In this document: in pieces, positions 28,000 through 36,209 of the stretch
Layout of the letters: the number at the start of each line of letters is the position of its first letter
How positions within the stretch are numbered: position 1 is the first letter of the stretch
From: QZLE01 sp033852075
GTDB taxonomy: Bacteria > Pseudomonadota > Gammaproteobacteria > QZLD01
DNA length: 64,000 bases
Direction: 5' to 3'
Assembly: GCA_033852075.1 (NCBI GenBank)
Contig: JAWSVC010000005.1
Span: 1 to 64,000, forward strand
Made by a program: the position numbers and the translations under genes
Notes under the pieces: model-generated
Told to the model about the DNA's origin: nothing
Databases searched by the model: none
Seen by the model: only the letters and a program-made list of their open reading frames with translations

Positions 28000-28632
28000 T
28001 TATTGTTGCCTGTTTTCATCATCCCATTTTTTGGCTTCGATAAATAAGGTTTTTTTATCTTGATGGTGTTTTTTGGTTTTAGTTATTTCTTGCCGCTTTT
28101 CACTGATGATATTTTTCTGCTCCATAATCCCGTTATCTAACTTTTCAATTTCTTGATAAAATTTATGCGGAACGTGAGAGCTGCTTTTTTCTACAACAAG
28201 AACCCTGTCAATAATGTCCTTTCTGCTTTTGGTCATTGATTTGATTCTATCTTCAGAAAGAGATATGGCTAAATCAAGAGCATCTAACCGTACCTTATAG
28301 GCGTTATCAAGAAAATGGACGTCGGAGTAAAGTTTTAATATCTCTTTATATGAAGCAATGCGGGATTTTTGTTGTTTTTCCTTAGAGCGCTCTTTTTTGA
28401 TTTTACGATTGCGTTCTGCAATCTCTTCTTTAGTAAGAGCGCGACCTTGTTCATCAACAACATCTCCTTGATCAGAAAGCTCCTTTCTTCCCTGTTTTAC
28501 AGCTTCAGCAGGTACTTGATCGCTGTAGCGAACTTTACCGTCTTTATCTATCCATTTATAAAGTTTTCCTGCAATTGCATTGGGTGATGCTAAAAAAATA
28601 GCAGCAGGAATAAGCAAGGTAAATTTTTTCAT
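28000..28632 (-). CDS. Secreted DUF4124 domain protein
   Basis: A 210-aa protein with an N-terminal signal peptide (MKKFTLLIPAAIFLASPNAIA, cleavage after AIA). Then comes a DUF4124 motif, KLYKWIDKDGKVRYSDQVP. The remainder is highly charged, rich in Lys, Glu and Arg, and likely helical (EEIAERNRKIKKERSKEKQQ). The family is common in gammaproteobacteria and its function is unknown. It faces gyrB across a shared terminator region. Confidence 0.85.
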   Translation of the reverse strand: MKKFTLLIPAAIFLASPNAIAGKLYKWIDKDGKVRYSDQVPAEAVKQGRKELSDQGDVVDEQGRALTKEEIAERNRKIKKERSKEKQQKSRIASYKEILKLYSDVHFLDNAYKVRLDALDLAISLSEDRIKSMTKSRKDIIDRVLVVEKSSSHVPHKFYQEIEKLDNGIMEQKNIISEKRQEITKTKKHHQDKKTLFIEAKKWDDENRQQ

Positions 28633-28790
28633 GTGAGATCCTATATCTATTACCTTAATTTTACATAAAAAAACAAAAGGTAAAAGGTAGATTTAAAGAA
28701 TAATTAATAGAAAAATGCACAAAATCAAAAAAATGGTTGAAACTGAATGAGATAACCGGATAATTTTCATTTTTATCAACGGCAAGAATT

Positions 28791-30545
28791 ATGAAAAAGT
28801 ATATTGCAGAAAAAATTAGACAGGCCCTTAACTCATTACAACAAGAAGGTATTATCGCTGGAGAAGTTAGTGATATAACTGTTGATCGAACACGAGATAA
28901 GGCTCATGGTGATTTTGCCAGCAATATAGCTCTTAAGATATCAAAAGCAGCAGGTAAGAACCCAAGGGAACTGGCTCAGATTATAATTGATACAATTGGG
29001 GATGATTCTAAAATTAAAAAAACTGAGATTGCTGGCCCTGGTTTTATCAATTTTTTTATCAATGAAGATGAGAAGTTTGCTGTTATAAATGAGATTTTAG
29101 AAAAAAATGAAAACTATGGCAAAACAGATTTTGGAGCAGGTAAAAAAGTCCAGATAGAATTTGTTTCTGCGAATCCTACAGGACCTTTGCATGTTGGGCA
29201 TGGTCGCGGAGCCGCTTACGGAGCATCCGTTGCTGATCTGTTGGAATACGTTGGATATGATGTATATCGAGAATATTATGTAAATGATGCCGGAAGGCAG
29301 ATGGATATTCTGGCTGCCAGTGTTTGGTTAAGATACCTTCAGCAATTAGGGGTAGATTTTCCTTTTCCTGTGAATGGATATAAAGGGGATTATGTTTATG
29401 ATATTGCAAAGAGTCTAATCGAGAAACATGGTGATCAATTTAAGGTGGATCTTAATACTTTAAGTGAAGGTTTACCAAAAGATGAAACCGATGGCGGAGA
29501 TAAAGAAAAGTATATAGATGCGATTATAGTAAAGGCAAAATCTATTCTAACAGATAATTATAGAGTAGTGTTTGATGAAGGATTAAATCAAATTTTGTTC
29601 GACATTGAAGATGATCTGAAAGAGTTTGGTGTTATTTATCAAAATTGGTTTTCCGAGAGATCACTTACAGAAGATGGAACTGTTGAAAGAGCTTTGAATA
29701 AACTTCAAAATGAGGGATATATCTACGAGAAAGATGGTGCTTTTTGGTTTAAATCCAGTGCTTTTGGCGATGAAAAGGATAGGGCGGTAAAACGCAGTAA
29801 TGGTGAATATACCTATTTTGCATCAGATATTGCCTATCATGTTAATAAAGTGGAAAGAGGGTTTGATCAAATTATTGATGTCTGGGGAGCTGATCATCAC
29901 GGGTATATACCCCGAGTACAAGCTGCAATGACTGCATCCGGGGTTGATGCAGAAAAGTTAAAAGTTTTGTTGGTACAATTTGCGATCCTTTATCGTGGTG
30001 GCGAAAAGGCGCAGATGTCTACTAGGTCAGGTGAATTTATTACCTTAAGAGAGTTGCGTGATGAGGTTGGTACAGATGCTGCCAGATTCTTTTATGTGAT
30101 GCGTAAATCAGAACAACACCTAGATTTTGATCTGGATCTAGCAAAATCGGAATCATCTGATAACCCTGTATACTATATTCAATATGCGCATGCTCGTGTA
30201 TGTAGTGTAATGCGGCAATTAGATGAAAAGGGGTTAATTTTTGATCAAGATATGGGGGCTGAAAACCTAGAGTTGCTGACAGAAGAGCAGGAACAAAAAA
30301 TAATAAAGACTCTAGCCAGATATCCAGAAATGATACTAATGGCTGCTAAAAACCAAGAACCTCACCAGATATGTCACTATCTTCGTGAATTAGCTAATGA
30401 TTTACATACTTATTATAATGCTCATGTGTTTATTGTGGATGAAGAAAAATTGCGCAATGCGCGACTAATTCTAATTAATGCTGTCAAACAAGTATTAAAT
30501 AATGGTCTAAAATTATTATCTGTCTCAGCTCCAGATGAGATGTAA
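28791..30545 (+). CDS. argS: Arginyl-tRNA synthetase
   Basis: Charges tRNA-Arg with arginine. The 584-aa class I enzyme has an N-terminal Add1 domain, HVGHGRG in PTGPLHVGHGRG as the HIGH motif near residue 132, the catalytic DVWGADHHGYIPR, and QMSTRSGEF in place of KMSKS, as is usual in ArgRS. The C-terminal DALR-type domain ends NGLKLLSVSAPDEM. A tRNA-Arg(CCG) gene lies 3.2 kb downstream. Confidence 0.97.
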   Translation: MKKYIAEKIRQALNSLQQEGIIAGEVSDITVDRTRDKAHGDFASNIALKISKAAGKNPRELAQIIIDTIGDDSKIKKTEIAGPGFINFFINEDEKFAVINEILEKNENYGKTDFGAGKKVQIEFVSANPTGPLHVGHGRGAAYGASVADLLEYVGYDVYREYYVNDAGRQMDILAASVWLRYLQQLGVDFPFPVNGYKGDYVYDIAKSLIEKHGDQFKVDLNTLSEGLPKDETDGGDKEKYIDAIIVKAKSILTDNYRVVFDEGLNQILFDIEDDLKEFGVIYQNWFSERSLTEDGTVERALNKLQNEGYIYEKDGAFWFKSSAFGDEKDRAVKRSNGEYTYFASDIAYHVNKVERGFDQIIDVWGADHHGYIPRVQAAMTASGVDAEKLKVLLVQFAILYRGGEKAQMSTRSGEFITLRELRDEVGTDAARFFYVMRKSEQHLDFDLDLAKSESSDNPVYYIQYAHARVCSVMRQLDEKGLIFDQDMGAENLELLTEEQEQKIIKTLARYPEMILMAAKNQEPHQICHYLRELANDLHTYYNAHVFIVDEEKLRNARLILINAVKQVLNNGLKLLSVSAPDEM

Positions 30546-30593
30546 CCATTATTTGTTTGATTAAAAAAATATAAACAACAAGAGGGTGTTTAG

Positions 30594-31208
30594 TTGTTAG
30601 CAAAGGATTTAAAAAACTCCGGAAGGAAGCCGGAGAAGAAACCTGAAAAAAAATTTCCAGTAAAACTATTAATCTTGGCAATTCTATTGCTGGGCGGATT
30701 TATATATGGATTATATTATCTTAGTCAAAAACCGGTGCCACCAACAAAAGTAAAAACGATCTCTGCTGCGGCTAAAACAACTAAACCAAAATCAGTATCA
30801 GAACAAAAAGAAAAACAAACAGCAACTAAGGATGATAATAATGAACGTCCTCGGTTTGAATTTTATACCATATTGCCAGAAATGGAGGTGGTAATTCCAG
30901 AGGAGGAACTGGTTGATGAAACCAAGGTTGATAAAACCACGAATATCAAACATGTGAGCAAAGAAAAGTTTGTTCAGGATAAGTTGTTGTTACAGGCAGG
31001 ATCTTTTAAAAGCTATCCGGATGCGGATAAACTTAAAGCTAAATTGGCACTAATAGGTCTTGAAGCTAATATACAAAGCGTGCATATTGGAAAAGATAAA
31101 TGGCATAGGGTTCGGATTGGACCGTTTAAAACGCTAACAGATATTAACGAAACCAGAGTTCGTTTGGCTGAAAACAATATTCAAACCATTATTATTAAGT
31201 ATCAATAA
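30594..31208 (+). CDS. SPOR domain membrane protein (FtsN-like)
   Basis: A 204-aa protein starting at TTG with an AGAGGG ribosome-binding stretch upstream. A basic head is followed by one membrane helix (about residues 23-42, PVKLLILAILLLGGFIYGLY), a Lys/Thr-rich linker and a C-terminal SPOR domain (about 127-204; LLLQAGSFKSYPDADKLKAK then HRVRIGPFKTLTD). SPOR domains bind glycan strands lacking stem peptides at division sites. Position right after argS is a known site for such proteins in gammaproteobacteria. It could be FtsN or a paralogue. Confidence 0.85.
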   Translation: MLAKDLKNSGRKPEKKPEKKFPVKLLILAILLLGGFIYGLYYLSQKPVPPTKVKTISAAAKTTKPKSVSEQKEKQTATKDDNNERPRFEFYTILPEMEVVIPEEELVDETKVDKTTNIKHVSKEKFVQDKLLLQAGSFKSYPDADKLKAKLALIGLEANIQSVHIGKDKWHRVRIGPFKTLTDINETRVRLAENNIQTIIIKYQ

Positions 31209-31434
31209 AAAAGGAATTCAATTCAATACCTTAAAATGGTATTAAAAGTGAATATAATAGCTATCTTCGGCAAAAATGTAGTTAAATGCTACAAATAAGC
31301 AGATAAAAATATAATTTCTGGACATTAGGCTAAAACTAAAGCAAAATATGTTGCGTTGTTGCAAATATGCATGGACAAGGCAAATAGCCGCAATTTAAAC
31401 GCTTAATCGCAGCAAATTTACGGAAGATAGTGTT
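31209..31434. other. aroQ leader region
   Basis: A 226-bp gap between the SPOR gene and aroQ. No ORF or clear terminator is visible. The stretch 31340-31410 is rich in TTGC/GCAA motifs (a small TTGC-GTTGTT-GCAA hairpin at 31351-31364) and may carry leader RNA structure. Nothing firmer can be said. Confidence 0.3.
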
Positions 31435-31881
31435 ATGGATACAATATTGCTAATTAATGGCCCCAACCTTAATTTATTGGGTAAAAGAGAACCGGATATA
31501 TACGGAAATATCACTATCGATGATGTGGTTTCGGGATTACAAGAAATTGCCGAAGCAAGTGATGTGCAACTTAAAAGTTTTCAGTTTAATGCCGAGCATC
31601 TAATTGTCGAAGAGATTCAAAAAGCTTTTTTTGATGAAAATATTCGATTTATCATTATTAATCCAGCGGCATTTACTCACACAAGCGTAGCAATTCGAGA
31701 TGCTATTTTGGCAAGTGGTAAGCCATTTATAGAATTACATATTTCAAATGTCTTTTCTCGGGAAGAGTTCAGGCACAAATCATTTTTTTCAGACATTGCC
31801 GAAGGGGTAATATGTGGTCTAGGTGTTGATGGCTACAAATATGCTCTTCAAGCAGCGGTGTCAAAAATAAAAGAACATTAA
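31435..31881 (+). CDS. aroQ: Type II 3-dehydroquinate dehydratase
   Basis: Dehydrates 3-dehydroquinate to 3-dehydroshikimate in the shikimate pathway. The 148-aa protein opens INGPNLNLLGKREP with the catalytic Arg and Tyr (PDIYG). The INPAAFTHTSVAI segment carries the catalytic Asn and His and IELHISN the substrate His; FSREEFRHKS carries a substrate Arg. The usual FQSNHEG motif reads FQFNAEH here, an unusual variation near the active site. Linked to accB and accC as in many gammaproteobacteria. Confidence 0.95.
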   Translation: MDTILLINGPNLNLLGKREPDIYGNITIDDVVSGLQEIAEASDVQLKSFQFNAEHLIVEEIQKAFFDENIRFIIINPAAFTHTSVAIRDAILASGKPFIELHISNVFSREEFRHKSFFSDIAEGVICGLGVDGYKYALQAAVSKIKEH

Positions 31882-31895
31882 AGGGTACGATAAGC

Positions 31896-32351
31896 ATGGA
31901 TATTAGAAAGATCAAAAAACTTATTGAGTTACTGGAAGAATCAGGCATTGCTGAGCTTGAAATTAAAGAGGGTGAAGAGTCTGTAAGACTGTGTAGATAT
32001 TCATCTGTAGCCCCAGTTCCAGCACCTGCCAATATTGCAATTCCTCAAGTTCCTGCAGCACCGCAGCCAGTAGCCACTACTGCTTCAATTGAAGAAGCGG
32101 CAGATCCTGTAATTGCCGGGCATACCATTGATTCGCCAATGGTTGGTACATTTTATCGCTCACCATCACCTGGCGCACCAGCATTTGTTGAGATTGGTTC
32201 TCAGGTAAATGTTGGAGATAATCTATGTATCATTGAAGCGATGAAAATGATGAATCAGATCGAGTCAGATAAGTCTGGTAAGGTTGTGGCTATATTGGTT
32301 GAAGATGGTCAACCGGTTGAGTTTGGGCAACAGCTATTCATTATTGAATAA
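31896..32351 (+). CDS. accB: Acetyl-CoA carboxylase biotin carboxyl carrier protein
   Basis: The 151-aa BCCP carries biotin between carboxylase half-reactions in the first step of fatty acid synthesis. The biotinyl-lysine is Lys117 in EAMKMMNQI. An N-terminal helix (DIRKIKKLIELLEESG), a Pro/Ala-rich linker (about 39-68) and the C-terminal biotinyl domain from SPMVGTFYRSP are in order. It lies 14 nt after aroQ and 31 nt before accC. Confidence 0.96.
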   Translation: MDIRKIKKLIELLEESGIAELEIKEGEESVRLCRYSSVAPVPAPANIAIPQVPAAPQPVATTASIEEAADPVIAGHTIDSPMVGTFYRSPSPGAPAFVEIGSQVNVGDNLCIIEAMKMMNQIESDKSGKVVAILVEDGQPVEFGQQLFIIE

Positions 32352-32382
32352 TCTGAACACTAACGAATTCGCGGAGCAAATT

Positions 32383-33732
32383 ATGCTTGATAAGGTTGTT
32401 ATTGCCAATAGAGGCGAGATAGCACTTAGGGTGCTTAGAGCGTGTAAAGAGTTAGGAATAAAAACTGTTGCCGTTCATTCTGTGGTTGATAGAGATCAAA
32501 TCCATGTAAAACTTGCAGATGAATCTGTGTGTATTGGCCCAAATCCGGCTGGTGAAAGCTATCTAAATATTCCAGCCATAATTAGTGCAGCAGAGATAAC
32601 AGATGCCGTAGCTATTCATCCTGGTTATGGATTTTTGGCAGAAAGTGCCAATTTTGCCGAACAGGTAGAAAAAAGTGGTTTTGTATTTATCGGCCCAAAA
32701 CCGGAAACCATCAATATGATGGGAGATAAGATTTCTGCTATTAAAAGCATGAAAAGTGCTGGGGTTCCATGTGTTCCTGGTTCTGACGGAAATCTTTCTG
32801 ATGATCCTAAAAAAAATATCAAATTGGCTAATAATATCGGTTATCCGGTAATAATTAAGGCTGCAGGTGGCGGCGGTGGTCGTGGTATGCGAGTGGTTCA
32901 TAGTGATGCTGCTTTGACTAACGCAATAACGATTACCAAAACAGAAGCGGGAAACTTTTTTGGAAATAGTGAAGTTTATATGGAAAAGTTTCTTGAGACC
33001 CCGCGCCATGTAGAGATTCAGGTATTGGCAGACCAACACGGTAATGCTGTTCACCTTGGTGAGCGTGACTGCTCAATGCAAAGAAGACATCAAAAGGTGA
33101 TCGAGGAATCTCCTGCGCCGGGTATTACTGAGGAAGAACGAGAAAAGATAGGAACCATTTGTGCTGAGGCGTGTAAACGTATCGGTTATCGTGGTGCAGG
33201 TACTTTTGAATTTCTATATGAAAATGGCGAGTTCTATTTCATTGAAATGAACACCAGGGTTCAGGTTGAGCACCCGGTAACAGAGATGGTAACAGGTGTA
33301 GATATCATCAAAGAACAGTTGCGTATTGCAAGTGGATTACCTCTTTCTATTACTCAGGATGATGTAAAAATAACAGGTCATGCTATTGAGTGTCGTGTTA
33401 ATGCCGAAGACCCAAAGACGTTCCTGCCTTGGCCAGGAAAGATAGAACACTTTCATGCACCAGGAGGGCCAGGGATTAGGGTTGATAGCCATATTTATAG
33501 TGGTTATGCGATTCCACCATACTATGATTCAATGATTGGTAAGCTGATTGCCTATGGAGGTAACAGGGATGAGGCGATTGGTCGTATGAGAAATGCCCTG
33601 CATGAAATCGTAGTTGATGGTATAAGGACTAATGTTCCACTTCAAAAAGAGTTAATGGAAGATAAGGCATTCCAGATTGGTGGAACTAATATTCATTATC
33701 TGGAAGATAAGCTGGAAAGGTTAGCTGACTAG
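32383..33732 (+). CDS. accC: Acetyl-CoA carboxylase biotin carboxylase subunit
   Basis: ATP-grasp enzyme that carboxylates the biotin of AccB. I start at the ATG of MLDKVVIANRGEI (449 aa); a longer frame upstream overlaps accB and is not expected. KAAGGGGGRGM is the glycine-rich ATP loop, RHQKVIEESPAP follows, and EMNTRVQVEHPVTEM is the catalytic region. Length matches E. coli. Confidence 0.97.
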   Translation: MLDKVVIANRGEIALRVLRACKELGIKTVAVHSVVDRDQIHVKLADESVCIGPNPAGESYLNIPAIISAAEITDAVAIHPGYGFLAESANFAEQVEKSGFVFIGPKPETINMMGDKISAIKSMKSAGVPCVPGSDGNLSDDPKKNIKLANNIGYPVIIKAAGGGGGRGMRVVHSDAALTNAITITKTEAGNFFGNSEVYMEKFLETPRHVEIQVLADQHGNAVHLGERDCSMQRRHQKVIEESPAPGITEEEREKIGTICAEACKRIGYRGAGTFEFLYENGEFYFIEMNTRVQVEHPVTEMVTGVDIIKEQLRIASGLPLSITQDDVKITGHAIECRVNAEDPKTFLPWPGKIEHFHAPGGPGIRVDSHIYSGYAIPPYYDSMIGKLIAYGGNRDEAIGRMRNALHEIVVDGIRTNVPLQKELMEDKAFQIGGTNIHYLEDKLERLAD

Positions 33733-33738
33733 CCTTAA

Positions 33739-33815
33739 GCGCCCGTAGCTCAGTTGGATAGAGCGCACCCCTCCGGAGGGTGAGGCCAGGGGTTCGACTC
33801 CTCTCGGGCGCGCCA
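33739..33815 (+). tRNA. tRNA-Arg (anticodon CCG)
   Basis: A 77-nt cloverleaf. The acceptor stem GCGCCCG pairs with CGGGCGC, the discriminator is G and the CCA end is encoded. The D-arm TAGCTCAGTTGGATAGAGC is normal. The anticodon stem CACCC/GGGTG has loop CTCCGGA, so the anticodon is CCG (decodes CGG). The T-arm is CAGGGGTTCGACTCCTC. It lies 6 nt after accC, likely cotranscribed or processed from the accBC message. Confidence 0.97.
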
Positions 33816-33830
33816 TTTTCTTGCTCATTT

Positions 33831-33926
33831 TTCCAATATCTGCGTTGCAATTAGTTAAAAAATGGGTCACGCACTTTATGTGCGTTCAACATCTTTTTAA
33901 CAAATCGCGCCTTGATCTAGAAAAAA
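33831..33926 (+). repeat. Hairpin-forming dispersed repeat, copy 1
   Basis: Starts 16 nt after the tRNA 3' end. GTTAAAAAATG pairs with CATCTTTTTAAC (one bulge) and the apical stem ACGCAC (33869-33874) pairs with GTGCGT (33880-33885) over a TTTAT loop; GTTGCAATT before and AATCGCGCC after extend the stem imperfectly. A second copy at 56793 shares nearly all bases outside the apical stem. Confidence 0.85.
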
Positions 33927-33949
33927 TGTTCTTCAAAAAACAATATTTA

Positions 33950-33978
33950 GGCGTCATACCGGCGAAGGCCGGTATCCA
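33950..33978. repeat. Palindromic repeat of the TACCGGC family
   Basis: GCGTCATACCGGCGAAGGCC followed by GGTATCCAG, the same family as 5177-5204 and the mnmG-flanking arms. It directly precedes the terminator at 33980. Confidence 0.75.
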
Positions 33979-33979
33979 G

Positions 33980-34008
33980 AAAAAGAGGAGCCATGCTCCT
34001 CTTTATAA
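33980..34008. terminator. Bidirectional terminator between tRNA-Arg and hydrolase gene
   Basis: AAAGAGGAGC (33982-33991) pairs with GCTCCTCTTT (33995-34004) over a 3-nt loop, with A and T runs on either side. It separates convergent units: accC-tRNA on the plus strand and the hydrolase on the minus strand. Confidence 0.75.
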
Positions 34009-34048
34009 ATGTTTATATACATTTTCCTAGCTACCAAAACGGTGTTGT

Positions 34049-34870
34049 TTATAATCCTTCCGCATTATTTATCCAATCAAGCAGGTCTTGAGCAATTTGT
34101 TCCCAACCAGGTTCAATCATCAGCATATGCCCGTGGGTAGGATAGGTGATAAGGTCTGCTTTGTGTAGATCTGCCATCTGGCGCTGCATTGAAGCCACAG
34201 CCATAAAATCAAGGTCACCACAAACTACTGCTTTGGGAATTTGAACACCAGAAAGATCAATCTGTAAAAGGCCGTCTGCAACCTCAATACCTGCCAATGA
34301 AGACTCGGGAACAAGTTTTTTGAAAAAATCACGCTGTTCACTATTAGGTATACAGTTGGCAATATATTTTTTGGTAACACTAAAAACTGGTACTACAGGT
34401 TTTTTACGTCTGGCAACATGACGTAGTCCCCAGTTAATCAAGTGGGCTCTTATTCTGTCAGAAAGGCGAGGAAGGTCAGAGCGGGTAATTTTAACCTGGC
34501 CGGGAGGAGCTGAACCAATGACAATAAGATCTGATACTTTTTGAGGATTATCAGCAGCGAATTGTTGAGCAATTAACCCCCCCATTGAGTGACCAAAAAC
34601 TATGAACTCATCAGCAGCAATCTCATCTATGACTCCGCAAACATCTTCAAGATAATCAAAAATAGAAACACCTCCAATATTATCCATAAAAGGATTTGGA
34701 GCGTGACCTCGAAGATTTATAGCGTAGCAGTCAAAACCACGTTGGTTATAAAAAGTCATAAACGGTAGCCAATACCAGGAGCCACCACCAGCTCCGTGAA
34801 TAAAGAATATTTTTTGACCATCACCAGGTAAGTGCTCAACAAAAAGGTTATTAATGGTTTCTAAAGACAT
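34049..34870 (-). CDS. Alpha/beta-fold hydrolase
   Basis: A 273-aa alpha/beta hydrolase. The oxyanion region HGAGGGSWYW is near residue 25, the nucleophile elbow GHSMGGLIAQQF near residue 93, an acid candidate is in VCGDLDFMAV and the catalytic His in PTHGHMLMIEPGW. I start at the ATG of MSLETINNL; a longer frame begins 48 nt upstream. The substrate is not known; such enzymes include esterases, haloperoxidase-like and dienelactone hydrolases. It is transcribed divergently from ntrB. Confidence 0.85.
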   Translation of the reverse strand: MSLETINNLFVEHLPGDGQKIFFIHGAGGGSWYWLPFMTFYNQRGFDCYAINLRGHAPNPFMDNIGGVSIFDYLEDVCGVIDEIAADEFIVFGHSMGGLIAQQFAADNPQKVSDLIVIGSAPPGQVKITRSDLPRLSDRIRAHLINWGLRHVARRKKPVVPVFSVTKKYIANCIPNSEQRDFFKKLVPESSLAGIEVADGLLQIDLSGVQIPKAVVCGDLDFMAVASMQRQMADLHKADLITYPTHGHMLMIEPGWEQIAQDLLDWINNAEGL

Positions 34871-34988
34871 AATTATTCCTGAGGTTTTGATACAAAATAA
34901 TCTGGGGGGTAATAACAATACTGATTTAAAGAAAAGCTGACAATATTTTTCTCAGAACACATCAAGGAAAAATAAACTCGACAGATAT

Positions 34989-35017
34989 GCACCAAAATAA
35001 AGCGCAACGCACCAAAA
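34989..35017. promoter_or_regulatory. Two GCACCAAAA direct repeats upstream of ntrB
   Basis: GCACCAAAA occurs at 34989-34997 and 35009-35017, 20 bp apart, about two helical turns. GCACCA is one half of the classical NtrC site GCACCA-N-TGGTGC. They lie about 83-111 bp upstream of the candidate sigma-54 promoter, a normal enhancer distance. Confidence 0.45.
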
Positions 35018-35099
35018 GAGATCTATAATAAAAATATAAGTAATTATTAGTAACGACATAAGCGGTGGTTTTATCGAAAAATTTTTAAAGCAATCAATG

Positions 35100-35116
35100 T
35101 TGGTCTAATGCTTGCA
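35100..35116 (+). promoter_or_regulatory. Candidate sigma-54 promoter of ntrBC
   Basis: TTGG-TCTAATGC-TTGCA places GG (35102-35103) and GC (35114-35115) exactly 10 nt apart, the required spacing of -24/-12 elements, with a perfect TTGCA at -12. The -24 box matches only TTGG. A TTG codon sometimes read as the ntrB start falls inside the -12 element. Transcription would begin near 35127. Confidence 0.5.
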
Positions 35117-35144
35117 GGAGATAGAAATTAACTTCGAGAAGCAG

Positions 35145-36209
35145 ATGAAAGAAAAAGATAAATCTACAATACTGGATAGTTTACATACAGCAGTTTTGGT
35201 GCTGGATCATAGGCTGCATATACTCTATTTAAATACATGCGCTGAAATGCTTATAGGCATAAGCAGTAAACAAATATTAAATACGAATTTAAAAAATATT
35301 GTAGTAAAGAATCCTGGCTTTATAGAAAAGATACAGGAGTCTGGTGCAGAAGAAGAATTGAGCTGTACCATCAGGGAACAATCAATCAATTTTGTTAGTG
35401 GGAAATCAGTATTAATAGATTATACCGTTAGCAAAATGTGTAATGGCAATATTCTTGTAGAGATTGATCATATAGATCACCAGAGGCGCATAACCAAAGA
35501 AGAGCAATTTTTTGCCCAAAGTCATGCTATGAATAATCTGGCAAAAGGTTTGGCGCATGAGGTTAGAAATCCTTTGGGTGGTTTGCGGGGAGCAGCTCAA
35601 TTATTAGAAAAAGAATTGGTTGATGAAGACCTGAAAGAGTATACCAAAATAATTATTGAAGAAGCTGATCGTCTGCAAAACCTGGTATCAAGAATATTAG
35701 GTGATAGCAAGTATGTGATGAAGAAAGTTAGTGTGAATATTCATCAAGTACTAGAGCATGTTAGGCAGTTGATGTTAATTGATAATCCAAAGGGTATAAA
35801 TTTTTATACGGATTATGATCCTAGTATCCCTGAAGTATCTATTTGGCAGGATCAATTTATCCAAGCGATCTTAAATATTAGTCGAAATGCAATTGAAGCA
35901 GCAAATGCTGGTGGGATGGTGTTATTTAGTACCAGAATTGTGCGTCAGGCAGTAATAGGGATAAATAGGCATAAACTGGCGGTAAAAATAGAAATTCAAG
36001 ATGATGGGCCAGGAATAGATGAAGAGCTGATGGACTCTATATTTCTGCCAACCATATCGAGTCGTCCTGATGGGACTGGGTTAGGGTTATCAATATCACA
36101 ATCAATAATATTTAGACATGGCGGAATAATTGAGTGTGATAGTAAGCCGGGATGTACAGTTTTTTCGATAATTATCCCGTTAGATGAAGAAAACGGAGAA
36201 AGGCAATGA
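35145..36209 (+). CDS. glnL: Nitrogen regulation sensor histidine kinase NtrB (GlnL)
   Basis: Cytosolic kinase that phosphorylates or dephosphorylates NtrC under PII control. A PAS domain is at the N terminus (DSLHTAVLVLDHRLHILYLN). The phosphoacceptor His is in GLAHEVRNPLGGLRGAAQLL. The ATPase end has DDGPGID and DGTGLGLSISQSIIFRHGG. I chose the ATG of MKEKDKST (354 aa) because an in-frame TTG at 35112 lacks a ribosome-binding site and overlaps the putative -12 element. It overlaps ntrC by 4 nt. Confidence 0.93.
   Translation: MKEKDKSTILDSLHTAVLVLDHRLHILYLNTCAEMLIGISSKQILNTNLKNIVVKNPGFIEKIQESGAEEELSCTIREQSINFVSGKSVLIDYTVSKMCNGNILVEIDHIDHQRRITKEEQFFAQSHAMNNLAKGLAHEVRNPLGGLRGAAQLLEKELVDEDLKEYTKIIIEEADRLQNLVSRILGDSKYVMKKVSVNIHQVLEHVRQLMLIDNPKGINFYTDYDPSIPEVSIWQDQFIQAILNISRNAIEAANAGGMVLFSTRIVRQAVIGINRHKLAVKIEIQDDGPGIDEELMDSIFLPTISSRPDGTGLGLSISQSIIFRHGGIIECDSKPGCTVFSIIIPLDEENGERQ

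Noticed and set aside
32284..32382. Longer accC start at 32284
   Set aside because: It overlaps the end of accB out of frame; the ATG at 32383 begins the family sequence.
33821..34030. 69-aa plus-strand frame after the tRNA
   Set aside because: It spans the hairpin repeat, the TACCGGC repeat and the terminator.
35112..35144. TTG start for ntrB at 35112
   Set aside because: No ribosome-binding site is visible and the codon lies inside the putative -12 promoter element.
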